DNA of 64,000 bases from the NCBI GenBank assembly GCA_030077755.1, contig JAQJZZ010000011.1, forward strand, positions 3,038,001 to 3,102,000. Direction: 5' to 3'. Each line of letters starts with the position of its first letter. The stretch's first letter is position 1. The translations under genes were made by a program, and so were the position numbers. Source of the DNA: Filosporella fistucella (taxonomy: Eukaryota; Ascomycota; Leotiomycetes; Helotiales). The notes under the pieces were generated by a model. The model did no database searches. It worked only from the letters and a program-made list of their open reading frames with translations, and was not told where the DNA came from. Below are positions 15,870 to 28,803 of the stretch, in pieces.

Positions 15870-16494
15870 ATTGGCTTGAATTCTCGGTAGACTGTAGGGA
15901 GTTTAATCAGCAGCTGTATCGTGGAGAGTTGAGTGGGATAAATATATATGTCAATTCGCTGTGCTGGTGGTGGGATGTCACGAAGCAAGGGACGCAATTG
16001 GTGATGGATTTTGGTGTATTCGGAGATAAGCTTTTCCGGAGCCGGACCCGCCCCCAGTTCTCCAAATGTTGCAGGTGCTAATTATACGCAATTGAAACTA
16101 AACTTCGCGGACAGTCGTAATCCACGAAGGCTTTAAATCTTCTCATTTTGCTTTGTCGCCCGAGACGACGAGTTTGCACGTAGTCAGCCGATAATGGCAC
16201 ACTAAGATGTCAAGAAAACTGGCAAGCTTTGAATCGTACTTGAGCAGAGTCAAGTTACAAATTACAACTAGATGGCCGTGGAAGAACACAATTTTAGTGT
16301 TCAATGGTACAAGTCATCTGATAGTAAGCAAACCCAATGCTTGACTTTGCTGATTTCAAATTTAATTGAGAAAAGGAGTGTCCTATGAAATTCGTATCAA
16401 GTGTCTTGTTGAAAAAGCACAGTCGTCCCAAGCCCTTTCTCTCCCTAATTCAGTGTTGTAGCTTGACTTGCATCATCCTAGACATATGATGTGC
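15870..16494. other. Intergenic, 625 bp
   Basis: Holds the promoter of the RGG protein gene and the 3' region of the P450 gene, both minus strand. No ORF is supported. Confidence 0.45.
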
Positions 16495-19400
16495 TCAAGT
16501 GAACACATCACTAGCATACCTATCACTCTTGATCTCTTGAAACCAAGCCTCCACTTCATCATCCGTCTTATCCTTCCCCAGTGCCTGAGCCCCCTCAAGG
16601 TAAATGCGCTTCGTCATGTTCGCAATACCCTCGCCCACCATACCACTGCCACACACATAAAGCTTCGCGCCTTCATTGAAAACCTTGACCATCTCTTCTC
16701 TCTCCGCCCAGAGACGATCTTGTACATATGAGCATCCCTTGCTTTGATCAGATGCTTTGGAATATGCATAGAATAGTTTCACGATGCCATCCTTCTCCCA
16801 TTGGGCTAGTTCTTCCTTGAAGAGGCGGTCTTTGTCAGGGTGGGAACAGCCGATGAATAAGTATGCTGGAGCCAAGGTGCGTCCGGCGTGAATTTGCATG
16901 GCTCTCTCTTGGATGAAGCCACGGAATGGGGCTAAGCCACTGCCGGCACAGAACATCATGACTGGGGTCTTCTCAATATCATTTGGAGGATGGAAATTGC
17001 CATGACTTGGCTTGACGGCAACATGGATCTTATCACCTGCTTCAACACTCGATAGGTAGTTTGATGCCACTCCTAAGTAGCGTTTTCCAGATGCCTTGGC
17101 AGATGTATCTAGAACGGACCAGGTAATCGTGGCTACGTTTGGATCGGCGAGAGGAGATGATGAAATGGAGTATTGTCGGATTCTCATTGGAGGCAGCATA
17201 GCTAGGTAATCGGCGAGTGGAAGTGCTGCAGAAGGAAATTCCTCCAGGATATCAAGTGGTGAACGACGTTTATTCCAAACTTCCCTGTCGAAATCTTCGT
17301 TAGCAAGCTTGAGGATTTTCGCTTTAGTTTCGTCGTCTGTTGCACTAGCAGCGATTTTGGCAACGTTCTATACTCTATTAGCGCTATTCTCAGTCTTGAG
17401 ACGAATATCGTACCCTGCGGGTCGCCGGCTGACTGAGCTCAACATATGCACCAAGAATGTCCATGACCGAAACTGGGTGGCCAGTTGGCAAAGTTGTGTT
17501 TGCTCCAGACTTGATGGTAAGCATCGCATCCCAAGGAAGTTGAGCCCATTTGAGCACTCTTCGAATATTCTTGGTATTGTTGATTGGGAGAACGGCAAGA
17601 TAATCCCCAACCTTGTATTCCATGCCGGTAGGAAGCTTGAGTACAATGTGTCGTTTTTCACTCTCTCCAGGTGCCGTCAAGACCTCATTACTGACAACTA
17701 GGGCTTCCTTAACGTCTTGTCGAAGCTTTGAGCTTCTGGAATCTGTGTCAATTTCAATCTGGAGACCAGATTCATCTTCTGAATCCACATCTGCTCCCAG
17801 ACCAGGCCAGAGCTGCTCGTCTTGCCATTTGTCGAAGTCGTTGAAAATATCACCAGCTGCAACATCGGCGAGGCCCATTTCCGCAACCTTTGTCGCCCCA
17901 TGTTCCGCAAACCCAGAATACAAAATTTTCGGAACTCTGTGGAAGGTAGACACCCAGTCATCTGCAAATTGTTAGAGGGCCCAAGAATTTTCGAAGTAGA
18001 CTTACGATTACCAACACCAAATACAGCATATTTTACACCGTCAAGTTTCTTTCTGTCTCCCAAACTTTGAAGCCATTCGAAGAAATGAGCTGCATTATCA
18101 GGGGGCTGACCCTCGTAGCTCGATGAGATCAGGACGACAGGTTGGTCTTTAGGGACCTTGTCAACCGCAGAGTCAAGAGTGTCAACCTGAGCATGAAAAC
18201 CGCGCGAGGTGGCAATTCGTGCGAGATTCTGAGCCAGAGCTTCACATGTTCCAGAGTTCGATCCATATAGAATAGTCATGGGTTTCTTTGGCTTTCCAGA
18301 AGTAGAGGATTTTATTTTCGCGACATTTATAGCAGCTTGCTGTCCAGTGGATGCATTTGAGTGCAGAACTTTCTCCAGATGAAGAGGGTCGACATGGTCT
18401 CTGAGAGTGGCGTGCATAAAGAACTCCTTGGGCTTGATAGTCAAAGTCTGCTTGATCTTCAGCTGATATGAAGGGTCGTCCAAACGGAAGTTGAAATTCT
18501 GTAGGAGAAGCGCAACAGTAAGGATAGACTCTTGCCAAGCAAAAGGTCTACCAATGCATCCACGCATGCCATTTCCAAACGGTTTCCAGCTATTTTTCGG
18601 GAGCTTGCTAAATGGTTCATCCAGCATCCTCTCCGGTTTGAATTCGCCAGCGTCAGAACCGAAAACCGATGGATCTCTGTGAGCTTGAGCCAGTAGTGTG
18701 GTGATCGGCTGTCCTCTTTTGATTTCATACTTGCCATTACCAAGGGTGATCGAGTCGCCAGAGACCTCCGGACGCATTTCGACGTTGAATACAGGTGCAG
18801 TAGGCGTCAAGCGTAGAGTTTCCCTGAGGCATGCCTCAATGTATGGCAATTTTGACATATGCTCTACGGTGACAGGTCCACGACCAACAATTTCATCGAC
18901 TTGTCGTTGCGCGGTTTGGTAAGCTGCTGGATTCTTAAGCAGGTAGTAGAAGAGGAATGAAAGCATGCCACTGGTAGTTTCGTGTCCTAAGATTGTTAGC
19001 CATGATACGGGGTTGTAGTTGAAGTACGAATCAGTCAAACCACCGGACATCAAATGCCCCGCAGAGGTCGGTCAAAGCAAGAATACAAACTTACCAGCAA
19101 TCAAGAAGGTGATCATATTGTTCACGATAGATTGATCTGTAAGTCCTTCACCAGTTTTCGGATCTCTGCCATTGATCATCACATTGAGGAGATCCTTTTT
19201 ATCGTTTGGGTTGGCTCGACGTTCCGCAAGTAATTCTGAAGCAACATTCTTGAGGAGCGAGATGTCGGCGTCGTATTTGTTCTGGGCTGATCGCATGAAA
19301 TAGGTTGCTAACCCAGGCCTTTGTGACCGAGCGCCTGATTCTTGGAGAAACTCTGCCATTGCACCGACGAAAGGATGCATCTCTTCGTGATAGAAACTGT

Positions 19401-20029
19401 TGAATCTGGTATCCATGGCGCAACTATGGTCAAGTTAGCATTTATGACTAACATCGCAGGAATATCATTACAGGGCGATCGAATCGAGTGTAAGTCGTGT
19501 GAAGCTATCCGGGACATCAATTTTCTCCTTTGGTCCAAATCGTGCCCACCTAACCACCAATTGTGATGCAATATCGTGCATTTCGTCGTACATTCCCCGA
19601 ATTGAAAGTGGTCCGAAAGCTATATCCATCAGCATTATTTCCGTAATGCGTGGTTGTTGCTGTACCTGGCATTAAAACTCGATGTGCAATTTCCCAGTTG
19701 TGTTCTCCAGCGAAAGCTGTGAAAAGACCATCTCCAACACCATTTCGAACTTGCGTGAGAGGACCTGATACTGATTTCTGGAATCGATTCTCGTCGCACA
19801 TCTCGTCCATCAATTCATGATTGGAAATGAAGACCTTCTCTTGGCCACCAAGGGTAAGTTTGAAAATGGGTCCTTCAGAAGTCAGTATTGAAGAATCTAA
19901 AGGCTGAGGAATCTAAGTACCGTATGTCTCTGCCAAACGTATCAAGCTAGAGATAGCGTCCGTTACATCAATGTCCTTTAAATTTCCCAAAAGCGGGAGT
20001 CCTGGCGGACCTGGAATTGGGACAGGCAT
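16495..20029 (-). CDS. Self-sufficient cytochrome P450-reductase fusion (CYP505 type)
   Basis: Exons (minus): 20029-19921, 19872-19666, 19619-19472, 19423-19095, 18986-18006, 17961-17414, 17367-16495; 1064 aa. The N-terminal P450 half (about 1-460) has the opening PIPGPPGLPLLGN, I-helix GHETTSG, K-helix ETLR and heme loop PFGNGMRGCIGRPFA. A diflavin reductase follows: FMN domain with TILYGSNSGTCEALA, FAD site RIRQYSISSSP, and NADPH/FAD segment GSGLAPFRGFIQER. The known family (P450foxy, P450 BM3-like) hydroxylates fatty acids at sub-terminal carbons using NADPH and O2 in one chain. There is no N-terminal membrane anchor. The intron before GHETTSG (18987-19094) is the longest of the six at 108 nt; the others are 44-48 nt. 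The regiospecificity cannot be read from sequence. Confidence 0.93.
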
Positions 20030-21559
20030 GATAGAGGAAGGGATGGAGAGGATATTCAAGCAATCGGGGAGGTAGGAAACGGAAATTGAGCTATGTTCAA
20101 ATAGAGAGAAGTATATCTGAACAGAACAGATACTGAAGCTGGAATAGGAATTTGCATATGATACTGAACCTGAGGGAATGAGTGTTTTATAAGGACTGAT
20201 CTAGTCGGGGTCGGTGTATAGTGAGAAAATATAAGGGAGGCAATATCGGTCCTAATGTTGACCGAGCGGACAGTAGAAACCCATAAGGAGGCCATGGTAA
20301 ATACCCATATGACGAAGTGTTATGCATGATGTACTTCGTGTGTGCACTTCGTAAGTAGCTTAGCAGTAATTCACGCATCTCACTGCCAGCCGTGGCTGAT
20401 GGCAGTGGAGATGATGGTATAAGGAGTTGCAAGTAATATAAGGCAAAGGACTCGGTGAAATCCGATTTGCATTGCACGACGTTTCACAGGTGAGAAGAAG
20501 GTGGGTTTTCGGGAGAGGCGTTGAATTGGACCTCGGGAAGAATTAATCTGCCATAGCGGTCAGCCCGATCTTGGCCATAATGGGTTAGCTCAGCAGAATA
20601 AACTCTCGGAGAGTCGGTGGTAAGTTTATCTAGGAGATTTTGACTCGGGATAACGGCCGTGGAGATCATAAACCGAAGAAACTCGGAACTCTTTCTTGCG
20701 TCTTGCACGTACATCATACATACAGGATCAATATTCTTCCATTGCCGTATGCTCATCTTGATACATTCGGCCTCACGAGTCAAGCCAATTCTCTTTCATT
20801 TTCCCGCTTCTCGGTAATTCGGAGATTGTCCTATTCTTATTGTTCACCGGCCAAGAAGACTTACGACGCCCTACAATATGTTAACGGATCTCTATTATTT
20901 GATCCATACGAAGATGATCATGGCTTGACTTCTGCCTTCTCTGTTGACAGCGGCAAAGTGACTATACATTTATATTCTTGGGGACAATTAGCAAGGGATT
21001 GCACTACAGTTTATCTTTCCCGCCGCTCCCAAATCCATGTGTGATAAACTGGTCGGTAGCCTGTAGAAAACTTTACTGTTTTGCAGATGATCTGCCATGA
21101 CGCTCAAAACCGAAACTGTATCGAACCCGAAGTATATCGTGCAGAGAGTTCAGCCACGTGATCCACCAAGCAATCTACTCGTATGCAGTTTGTATATATC
21201 AAAATGTCAAAATGGGGAGCGGCACCTCCTCGTTCTCCCTACACATGGCTCATGGAGTTCAGGTGCAAAGTTGTATGCTATCAAACAATTTGGAAAGAAT
21301 TCGAATGATATAATGGCTGATTTAGGTACACAACGCGAAGGCGAGGAAGAAGGACTGAAACTACGCCTATAATTATTTAACACCCTTGAAAGCAAGATCT
21401 GATTCACGACCAACAAAATCTATACGCTGGACAAACCCAAGATCGAGATTTCAAGATACCTATACACTGTATATTTTAAAGCGTCAAAGCATGCTTTCTT
21501 ATACCGACACATGCACATCACACCCAATATATCCTTTGCACCATATATAGCTTTCAAAA
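20030..21559. other. Intergenic, 1.53 kb
   Basis: Contains the P450 promoter and the 3' flank of the chitinase gene. Plus-strand ORFs at 20640-21044 and 21097-21372 have no recognisable domain and no splice structure that would extend them, so I do not call them. Confidence 0.4.
20185..20191 (-). promoter_or_regulatory. TATA-like box upstream of the P450 gene
   Basis: Minus-strand TATAAAA, 156 bp upstream of the start codon at 20029. Three CCGAGT hexamers lie further upstream (20449, 20643, 20681). Confidence 0.4.
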
Positions 21560-23550
21560 CTAAAAGTATGTATCGAAGAACCAGCATAACACCACTACCC
21601 CAGAGTATAGCAATACGTTATCAAGAGATGTTTTGTGTGCCGCCGATCGTTTCCGGGAATGACCGACCTTCAAGGATGAGGTTGGCCATGGGCCTTGGTG
21701 TTCGGCAAGTTGGTCAAAGGAGGTTGTCGTTGCTGGGAAAGTCGAATTTTCTTTAGATTTCTGGGAATTTGTGATAAGAGTCGAATTTGAAGTTGAACTT
21801 AAAGTACAGTTGCATGTTGAATTGAAAATTAATGGTACTGCGGACGAAATACAGGTTGAGTTGAGACGAGAATGAGTGCGATTCAGAGGTGGTGTGATGT
21901 TGACGAAGGTAACATTACAAGGTGCTGTGAATGGCCATGCTGGAATGGACGAGTTGGTGAGGTTCCAAGTGGATGAGCTCACGTTCGCGTTCTGGGTATT
22001 TGTGATAGACAAGTCGGGAACAATTTCGTTCGCAATGGCATTGGCGAACGGCTCCGGTTTATATATCACAGATTTCGTTGTCGGTGCCATTCTGTCTTTC
22101 GTGCTAGATTTTGTCGTACTGTTTATTCGTTAGTATGGTAAACACGCCTTGTTGGACGTGGAAAGTTACCCTACATCTGCTGACCTGCTCCACCATTCTT
22201 AATATTTTGATACTGGCTACTAGCGTAGCAGTCGAGACAGTTTTCGCTCTTATCCAATCTTCCTAGCTCGTTTCTTAAAGTTGTCACCAGGCTCTCTTCC
22301 CCCTTTTTATCGCTAGAGATTTCCCAGAAGAAAGACCCAGCAAGTCCTTTCTCCTTGATATAAGCTGCTTTCACCTTAGCTTCCTTGACATTGGTGAAAG
22401 AGACCAGCTCTCTAGAAACAGGGTCGTATGTGTACGATGCCTTGGTTTCTGGATCGAAACGAACCGAGCCACCAGCCTTTGGAAGAACTTTGTAGTCCCA
22501 TACTCCTCCTTCATAGCTTCCAGCGCCAAAGTTCTCGCCGCCAACACCCTGAAAAGGTTTTCCCAACCCATCGGTCTGTTGGAAGCTTCTTCCGTACAAT
22601 GGCAAGCCGTAACTGATTTTGCCGGCTGGAACCCCATTATTGATATAGTAATCGATGGCTTGAACAGCAGAGAAATCGGTACTTTTTTGATTTGCTATAC
22701 TAGGCAGATGATTTGCCTGGTGGCCGGCATGCTTGGAGAAACCGCCTTGGAAATCGTAGGTCATCAGATAAAAGGTGTCGATTACCCTAACCAATTCTGG
22801 TAAGAGTGGGAGGAGCGCTGTGTACTGCGTTGGGCCTGCAGGAACGGCGACGGTGAGCAAGAAACGATACTTGAGTGCGTGTTCTGTCGCGTATTGATCT
22901 AGCTCACGGCGTATTTCTTTCAAGGTAGTAAGATACTCTGCTGCTTGGTGAGTATCGCTGGGGTATTCCCAATCGATATCGATTCCATCAAAGCCTCCAT
23001 CAACCATGGCTTGAACAGCAGTCCTGGCCATCGTCTCGATTCCCGCTGGGGTCTTTGCTGCTTCGGAGATGTTATGCTCCTCGTGGGTATATTTCCATCC
23101 TCCAATACTGAAAAGAGTCTTGAGCTGACGGTTTGCCTTTTTCAACTCGAACAATTTGGGGAAGTTTTCCTTGTCCGCGGATTCGTCGGTCAAATATCTG
23201 CATCTCTATCAGCAATGCTTTCTTTACTCAAAGATCACTCAACTTACACAGTTCCATTAGTGTGGACATTGGCGAAGGCGTAGATGATCTCAGTGAGCTG
23301 GGACACTGGGATATCTTCAACATTGAATTTGCGATAGTATCTGTCCCTGTTCTAAAATAAATACCAGTTCCACTGTGAGCCCACAGTAATGGATAACATA
23401 CCAATTTGCGAAGTAAGCAGCGTTTCTGTAAGTGACGCTGCCAGCGGGGCGACTAGAGATGCTTGTCTCAGTTGAAGGTGCTGTAGGTGCTGAGAAGGCG
23501 TCAGATGCAAGCAGTAGCATTGCCTGCAGGAGACCTTGGGACCAACGCAT
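21560..23550 (-). CDS. Secreted GH18 chitinase with a sequon-rich, hydrophobic-ended tail
   Basis: Exons (minus): 23550-23402, 23346-23248, 23197-22175, 22118-21560; 609 aa. A signal peptide (about 1-20, MRWSQGLLQAMLLLASDAFS) precedes the GH18 TIM barrel, with SIGGW, catalytic DGIDIDWEYP (acid Glu near residue 160), YLMTYDF and GSFFWEIS. It cleaves beta-1,4 chitin chains outside the cell. If exon 3 is read on, it stops at 22171 (424 aa). However, a donor GTAGGG (22174), a perfect TACTAAC branch site and an AACAG acceptor define a 56-nt intron that joins in phase to a further 186 codons. That tail has 11 N-X-S/T sequons and a C-terminal hydrophobic segment (NVLLYSGVVVLCWFF), suggesting a membrane or GPI anchor. 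The barrel is certain; the tail exon is an inference. At intron 1, donor 23401 with acceptor 23347 was chosen because it restores the family WDxY alignment. Confidence 0.82.
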
Positions 23551-25080
23551 TTTGCAATGATTTTGGAATTTAGGGACTTTTGTTACAGTATATTTCCGAA
23601 TTGAAGTATTCAAGATTTAGAATAAGAAGACAATTTGGACTTGGTGAAAATATGTTCTGTGGTGTGAAATATGAAGAACCTATGAGATCTCTCTGCTTAT
23701 ATGGGTTTTCCAAAAACTTAAAACTTTCGGAGTCTGCCCTAATGAATTCCCTGAGATCATTGTGTCTTCAAGAATACAAGCGTAGTAAAGTGCGTTTTAT
23801 TTATTATTCAGTAATTAATAATAAGGAAACCCGTGTAGAAAGCGTCTAAGTGGACCTGTTAAGGGGTTCGGAGAGCTAGCCCCAGACTTGGATTACCATC
23901 ACCATAATACATTCGCCCAACTCAAGGTAGCTGGATCTCTCTGAATGGAATTTCAAATTGGAATGAGGGCTTCACCCCGCGTAAATAGATATTCACAGTC
24001 TATTTGGGCTTTCGAAAGTAGGATAGTAAAGAACTTTGGGCGCTAAAAACGAACAAATTTGCAATATATAACATTTAAATCGTTCAAGAATTGTATGAAT
24101 ATGTGAATCTTCGGATCAAATGACGTTTTCATATGTAATTGGTTTCCCCCTGGCTTATAAAAGGTTACGTAGTATAAGTAGACATAAATTCAACAAAACG
24201 GTTAAGCAAGAAATTAGGGCTCCGGTTGTCCTTAATCAAGGAGAAAATTTCTCAGTGCGACTAAAATGGTTTGAGAGTCTTTGCACCATTACCAGCACAC
24301 CCATATTGCCTCTTATCTCTCTATATTTCACCCGTCATGTACAGAACCATTGATTTTCGATGCGTGATGAAGGTTAAGTGGGGTCCGGATGTCATAATAC
24401 TAGTGCTTCATTTAGCACTGCACCGAACGCCAGTAGTGCTGCTTTCCAAGAAACGAACATCTGTCAATTAGGGCTGCAAGAGCGAGACCTGGATATGTGG
24501 GATGTGGAGACACTCAGTCTCAAACATATTTCAGGTTGAGGCTCTAAGCGATTGAGGTGGGGTACCAAGTAGGAACCGCTCTGGTGTAGGATTAGAGAGC
24601 TCTGAAATATTCGCAATCTTAGATTATCTCATACTACTCTAGGAGAACGGGGCTATGCTCCAAGGTCGGGACCTCTTGGCAATTAGCTAATTCCTGCTTT
24701 GATTGAGGAGGTTGATGGAGAATGTAGAGCAAATGAGAGGAGAATACGGTTACAATTTTGCTCGTTTCTTGATTCTATAGTGTAGTATTACCTCAAATAC
24801 AGACAGATGCCATACAACTATTGTCCACTCTCGCGCAAATGTCATATTTAATCACATTAGTCACGAAAGACAAGGAATTCTTAAAGTATCAGCGGGTCCA
24901 CTGTGCAGATGAAATTATGTACAAGGACAAGGAAAGAAACCAATGATCCTGACTATCCAGCATGATCATGATTCATAATGGTATCGTAAATTCCCACCCG
25001 CAGAAAAGTCAAGCCAGTAAGGAAAGGAAATTGAACTCCCCAAAGTACGTCGACACATATCTACAAACATGGTTTCCACC
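23551..25080. other. Intergenic, 1.53 kb
   Basis: Chitinase promoter side and 3' flank of the BYE1-like gene. It is A/T-rich with only short unsupported ORFs; I see no RNA gene or repeat. Confidence 0.4.
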
Positions 25081-27663
25081 TTATTGATTCTGTTGAGCCA
25101 TCCTAACCTCGAGAACTTGACTTAAATGTTGCAGATCAATTCTCGCCTTCTCATCCTCCTCCAGGATCTTGTAGATTACCTCCCATTCAGTATCTCTCAT
25201 TTGATATGCTTGAGGCATGAGAAATGCAATAGTCGGCGCATCCACATATTGTCGCAGAATGCTTCGGGCAACAGCCTCGCCTTTTTCCTGAAGCATCATT
25301 CGATGTTGTTCCTCCGGAGAAAGGTGGTGTGGCATCTGTGGGGCGAAGGTTCCTTGAGGTGCAATAGGCGACATGGCTGGTCCAGCGCCGCCAATTGACA
25401 TCTGGCGAGCTGGGACACTCACGACTGAAGGTGATTGCATATCGTTAGGTTGTTCGGGAGCTCGACCTTGCTCACTTAGACCTTGGGTGTCCTGTCGAAT
25501 GACCAGAGCGATGAGAATGATGGGTTCGCTACGAGATTCTGGAACTCTGTGACCTTCAAGGTTGCTGACAAAGTCAGGAAGCTGTCCTGGACTTGGTGGG
25601 ACTGGAACCAGGTATGTATCACGAATGTTGGCGGAACCTTTGTTGGCGAGCACACCGTATTTTCCTTTGCCTTGAAAATACTTATAAAGCTCAAGGAAGT
25701 CGTTGCCTGCAGCCTCACCAGTGGGTGTAATATTGACAATGACAACGTCTGTAGGTGGACTGTACCGGAGACTGCATAGATACTCATTCGCCTTTTCTTG
25801 ATCAATGCGGCCAGCAACCTTGAGTTCCTTCTGAATTAGGGTGCTCCAAGGAGTCAATCGACTGAGATCGGCACCAGCTACATGCTTAGCTACTGCTGGG
25901 AATTTGGCAATTGAATCCATGGTAACTCCTCCCCGCCAAATGATATCAGGATCAGAACTGTATTCAGCCGGAGAATATGGGGGTGATTCGTTGCCATCAT
26001 CATCTTGTAGCATACGATCAATATCGGGATCAACACCTGGACCATTGGCAGGAGGGACATTGATGCTTGATTGTCGACGATTATGATGAGCGCTGACAGG
26101 AGATTGAGATGGCACATTGGAGAAAACTTTTTGGATGTCGAAATTGTCTTGAGCTGATGCCTTCCTGTTGGGAAGTGGTTTTGTATCGATATTGAGAGGG
26201 TGCTTAGGTTGAACTTGTGCACGGATGTCATCGTGAGAGCGGTAGGACTCGATATCATCCGGTAATTCAACTCCATCGCCTGGTGAATTTTCTCGAGATC
26301 GCGCAGCCATATCAGCGTTCGGGTCGAGCATGCTTCGTCTTCGAGAGGTTGACATCGACGCCTCATTCACCATGGCAAAGTCGTCACTTTCAATCATCTC
26401 CTCTCCCTTGTGAGTTCGTCGCATACGAGGTCCATCATCTGATACCATAATTGACTGTTTGTCAGATTGTGCTTTCATCCTAGCTGTCTCCTCCTTCTGT
26501 TTCTTACTGGCCATATCATCTGAGCTCATTTCTGCTAGGGTCCGAGGTGTTAATTTTCGGTTGAGCAAATCACTGCAGAGTTCCTCATTTCTCTTTACGT
26601 TGGAGAATATATTGCGAGCCTGGGTGCTGGCTGCCGTCTTTTCTGGGTGAGCAGCAAGAACAGCATCAGCGACTTGAATCGCCAATCGTTCTGCTTTGGC
26701 CTCCACGGTATCACCGGCCGCCAAAACGTATAGTCCTTTCTTGATGGCATTTGGAATTGCGGCAAGTAGACCTTTCTGGACCAACATCGCAGCACCGTGT
26801 AAAGAAGGGTTCAACTCCTTGATATGGATTGGCAGACCCGATGGTGGAGATGGTTGACGAGGCGTTTGGAGCGCAGATACTTTTCGGACCTTTGGCTGTG
26901 GTTCCTAGGACCGTTCAGTACCTACTCGTCAAGGAAATTTTGAGACATACCTTGATAGATTCCTTATCATGAGAATCGTCTCTGGTCTTGCGCTTGGTGC
27001 TGCCAGCTCTCGCAATTACATCCTTCTTATCTTTCTTTCCATCTGTTGATACAGGGACCGAGGGAGACTTGGCTTTGCCATTAGAGTGACTGATTTCGGA
27101 TTTTGGATCACTTGTTCGCTTTCCCTTCTTCTTGCCTTTCTTCTTTGGTTCTTCAGCCTCGGCCTGCTGTCTCTCATACTCCCGTCGGCGTTCCTCCCAT
27201 AGCTTCACGCCATGTTTGAGGGCATCAAGCAACTCCTTGTGGAATTCGGGATCGCACTGTTCGCAAAGGTAGCGTTCTGGTATCTCATCCTCGAAGGTGG
27301 TCACTCCAACGCAGACATTGTGTTGCCACACGCCACAATTGTCGCATGCAATCCAGGGTTCGGGATCATCTGGAGGACTCTCTAGAGCTCCACATACACA
27401 TCGAATAACCTCCTCTGGCTCTTCCTCCTTCTCAACAGCCTTTTTCGATTTCTTGGAAGCTTTTTTCTTGGGTTCTATGACTTGATCGAGGAGATCATGA
27501 CTCTTTGTATGTTGTCCCTTCGTGGCTCGGACCGATCTTCGAGGTTCGTCTGTAGAGGTGGTTATTAGCTCTGGGATCTGCAATTCATGAATGAGAAATG
27601 TGCACCGCATACAACGTGGTATGGGCGCGCATCAGGAGGATCGTGAGTATGCTTACCAGCCAT
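25081..27663 (-). CDS. BYE1: BYE1-like transcription factor: PHD finger, TFIIS central domain, SPOC
   Basis: Exons (minus): 27663-27657 (7 nt, ATGGCTG), 27570-26951, 26904-25081; 816 aa. Domains in order: PHD finger C4HC3 (about 60-115, CVCGALES ... WIACDNCGVWQHNVC ... YLCEQC); a Lys-rich nuclear-localisation-like linker; a TFIIS central (TFS2M) domain (about 235-345) ending near LTPRTLAEMSSDDMASKKQKEE; a disordered Ser/Pro region; and a SPOC domain (about 515-690) starting near IIWRGGVTMDSIAKF. Yeast Bye1 binds RNA polymerase II through the TFIIS-like domain and H3K4me3 through the PHD finger, and modulates elongation. The initiating exon is very short; the acceptor 27571/27572 was chosen because it alone gives an open frame. 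It is divergent from the ZNF830-like gene. Confidence 0.88.
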
Positions 27664-28803
27664 CCTGAAGGGTTATCACAAGGTGCAAAGCTTCACAGGT
27701 CGGCAATGTGGAGCTGTTACAGGGGAGAGTTGGTTGTTGTGGTCGAGGTGGTATCAAATAGACTACGCGTAATTCACGCGCTCACTGGGCTCTACAAGAC
27801 AGCTCTAAAGCTATGAAGTGATGGTGAAAGGCAAAGAAATAAAGAGGCTTTGAAGCTATCCAGAGCGCATGGATGATCGGGAGCTTGTTCCGTATTCCAC
27901 TCCAAACCCTGAGGTCGCGATCTTTCCTGTCCCCGCCCGAGATCGCGTGCTTGAGTGCAAGATCGAGAGCGGTGGGCAATGGAGACTCCGGATATGGTGT
28001 CGCAGGTTGGCGGCAAAGTCGATTGAGGTGATGCGCTGAGCTTTGAGTGGTGTTGTGGATGGGTGACGAGGTTGTGAAGTTGATTTCGAAGCAGATTAAA
28101 GGTGGTGGTGGAAGAAGATGGCGGCGATGAGTTTGGGCGTGGGATTCGAGCTAAGAAATTTGGGTGCGCTCGGATTTTGCGGGGAAGGTCATGTGATCTA
28201 TAGCAAGGCGCGAAATTGGAAGCTGAAGAGAAGAAGATCTTGTTGAAGAGAAACAGCTTCAGCATTCACACCAGCAGCACTCTTTGAACTTGATTCTTAA
28301 GAAGTGGGTCTATTCACTGCCTCCTCAGCTTCTCCTTGGCCCATAGTTGCCACAGACAGCCAGACAGAAACGCACTGGAACGATCTGAACTTCTCGAGCC
28401 AGTTCAGCTTTCCGGTTTCCAGCAGTACCTTACCACTCTGCAGACTCTCGCTGTAAATATCTGTTTCTGCAGAAGTTCTTGAGAGCCTCTCTCTGCAATA
28501 CCGAGATCTAACCATTCCCTTGCTACATCCGCTGCTACAGTCGGTATTAATTCCTCGCGATACCACAACTATCCATCCAAGAAGCGCTCAACACGATTTC
28601 TGCATTCGACACCTACTGGCATACAAGGTTTACAGCGCATACTCGTATTTTCGTAGCTTGTATTGACGGCTAGCTTCAAGGTTCTGCATACATAGTAAAC
28701 TCCCTCGATTCCTTCGTCCTTCTCTTGATTGACGCCTTGAGAACTCCGCTTGCTGCCAATTCCCACCAACTATAACGCAGTCCTCTCCAGCAATAACTCT
28801 ACA
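27664..28803. promoter_or_regulatory. 1.14 kb divergent promoter BYE1 / ZNF830-like
   Basis: Lies between start codons 27663 (-) and 28804 (+). Short ORFs on both strands lack domains and splice support. The right part probably includes the 5' UTR of the zinc-finger gene. Confidence 0.45.

Noticed and set aside
20640..21372. Two plus-strand ORFs (134 and 91 aa) between P450 and chitinase
   Set aside because: No domain, no convincing splice sites linking them, and composition like random A/T-rich DNA.
28750..28803. Upstream in-frame ATG for the ZNF830-like protein
   Set aside because: The 18-residue extension is not protein-like for the family, and ATG 28804 has the better context.
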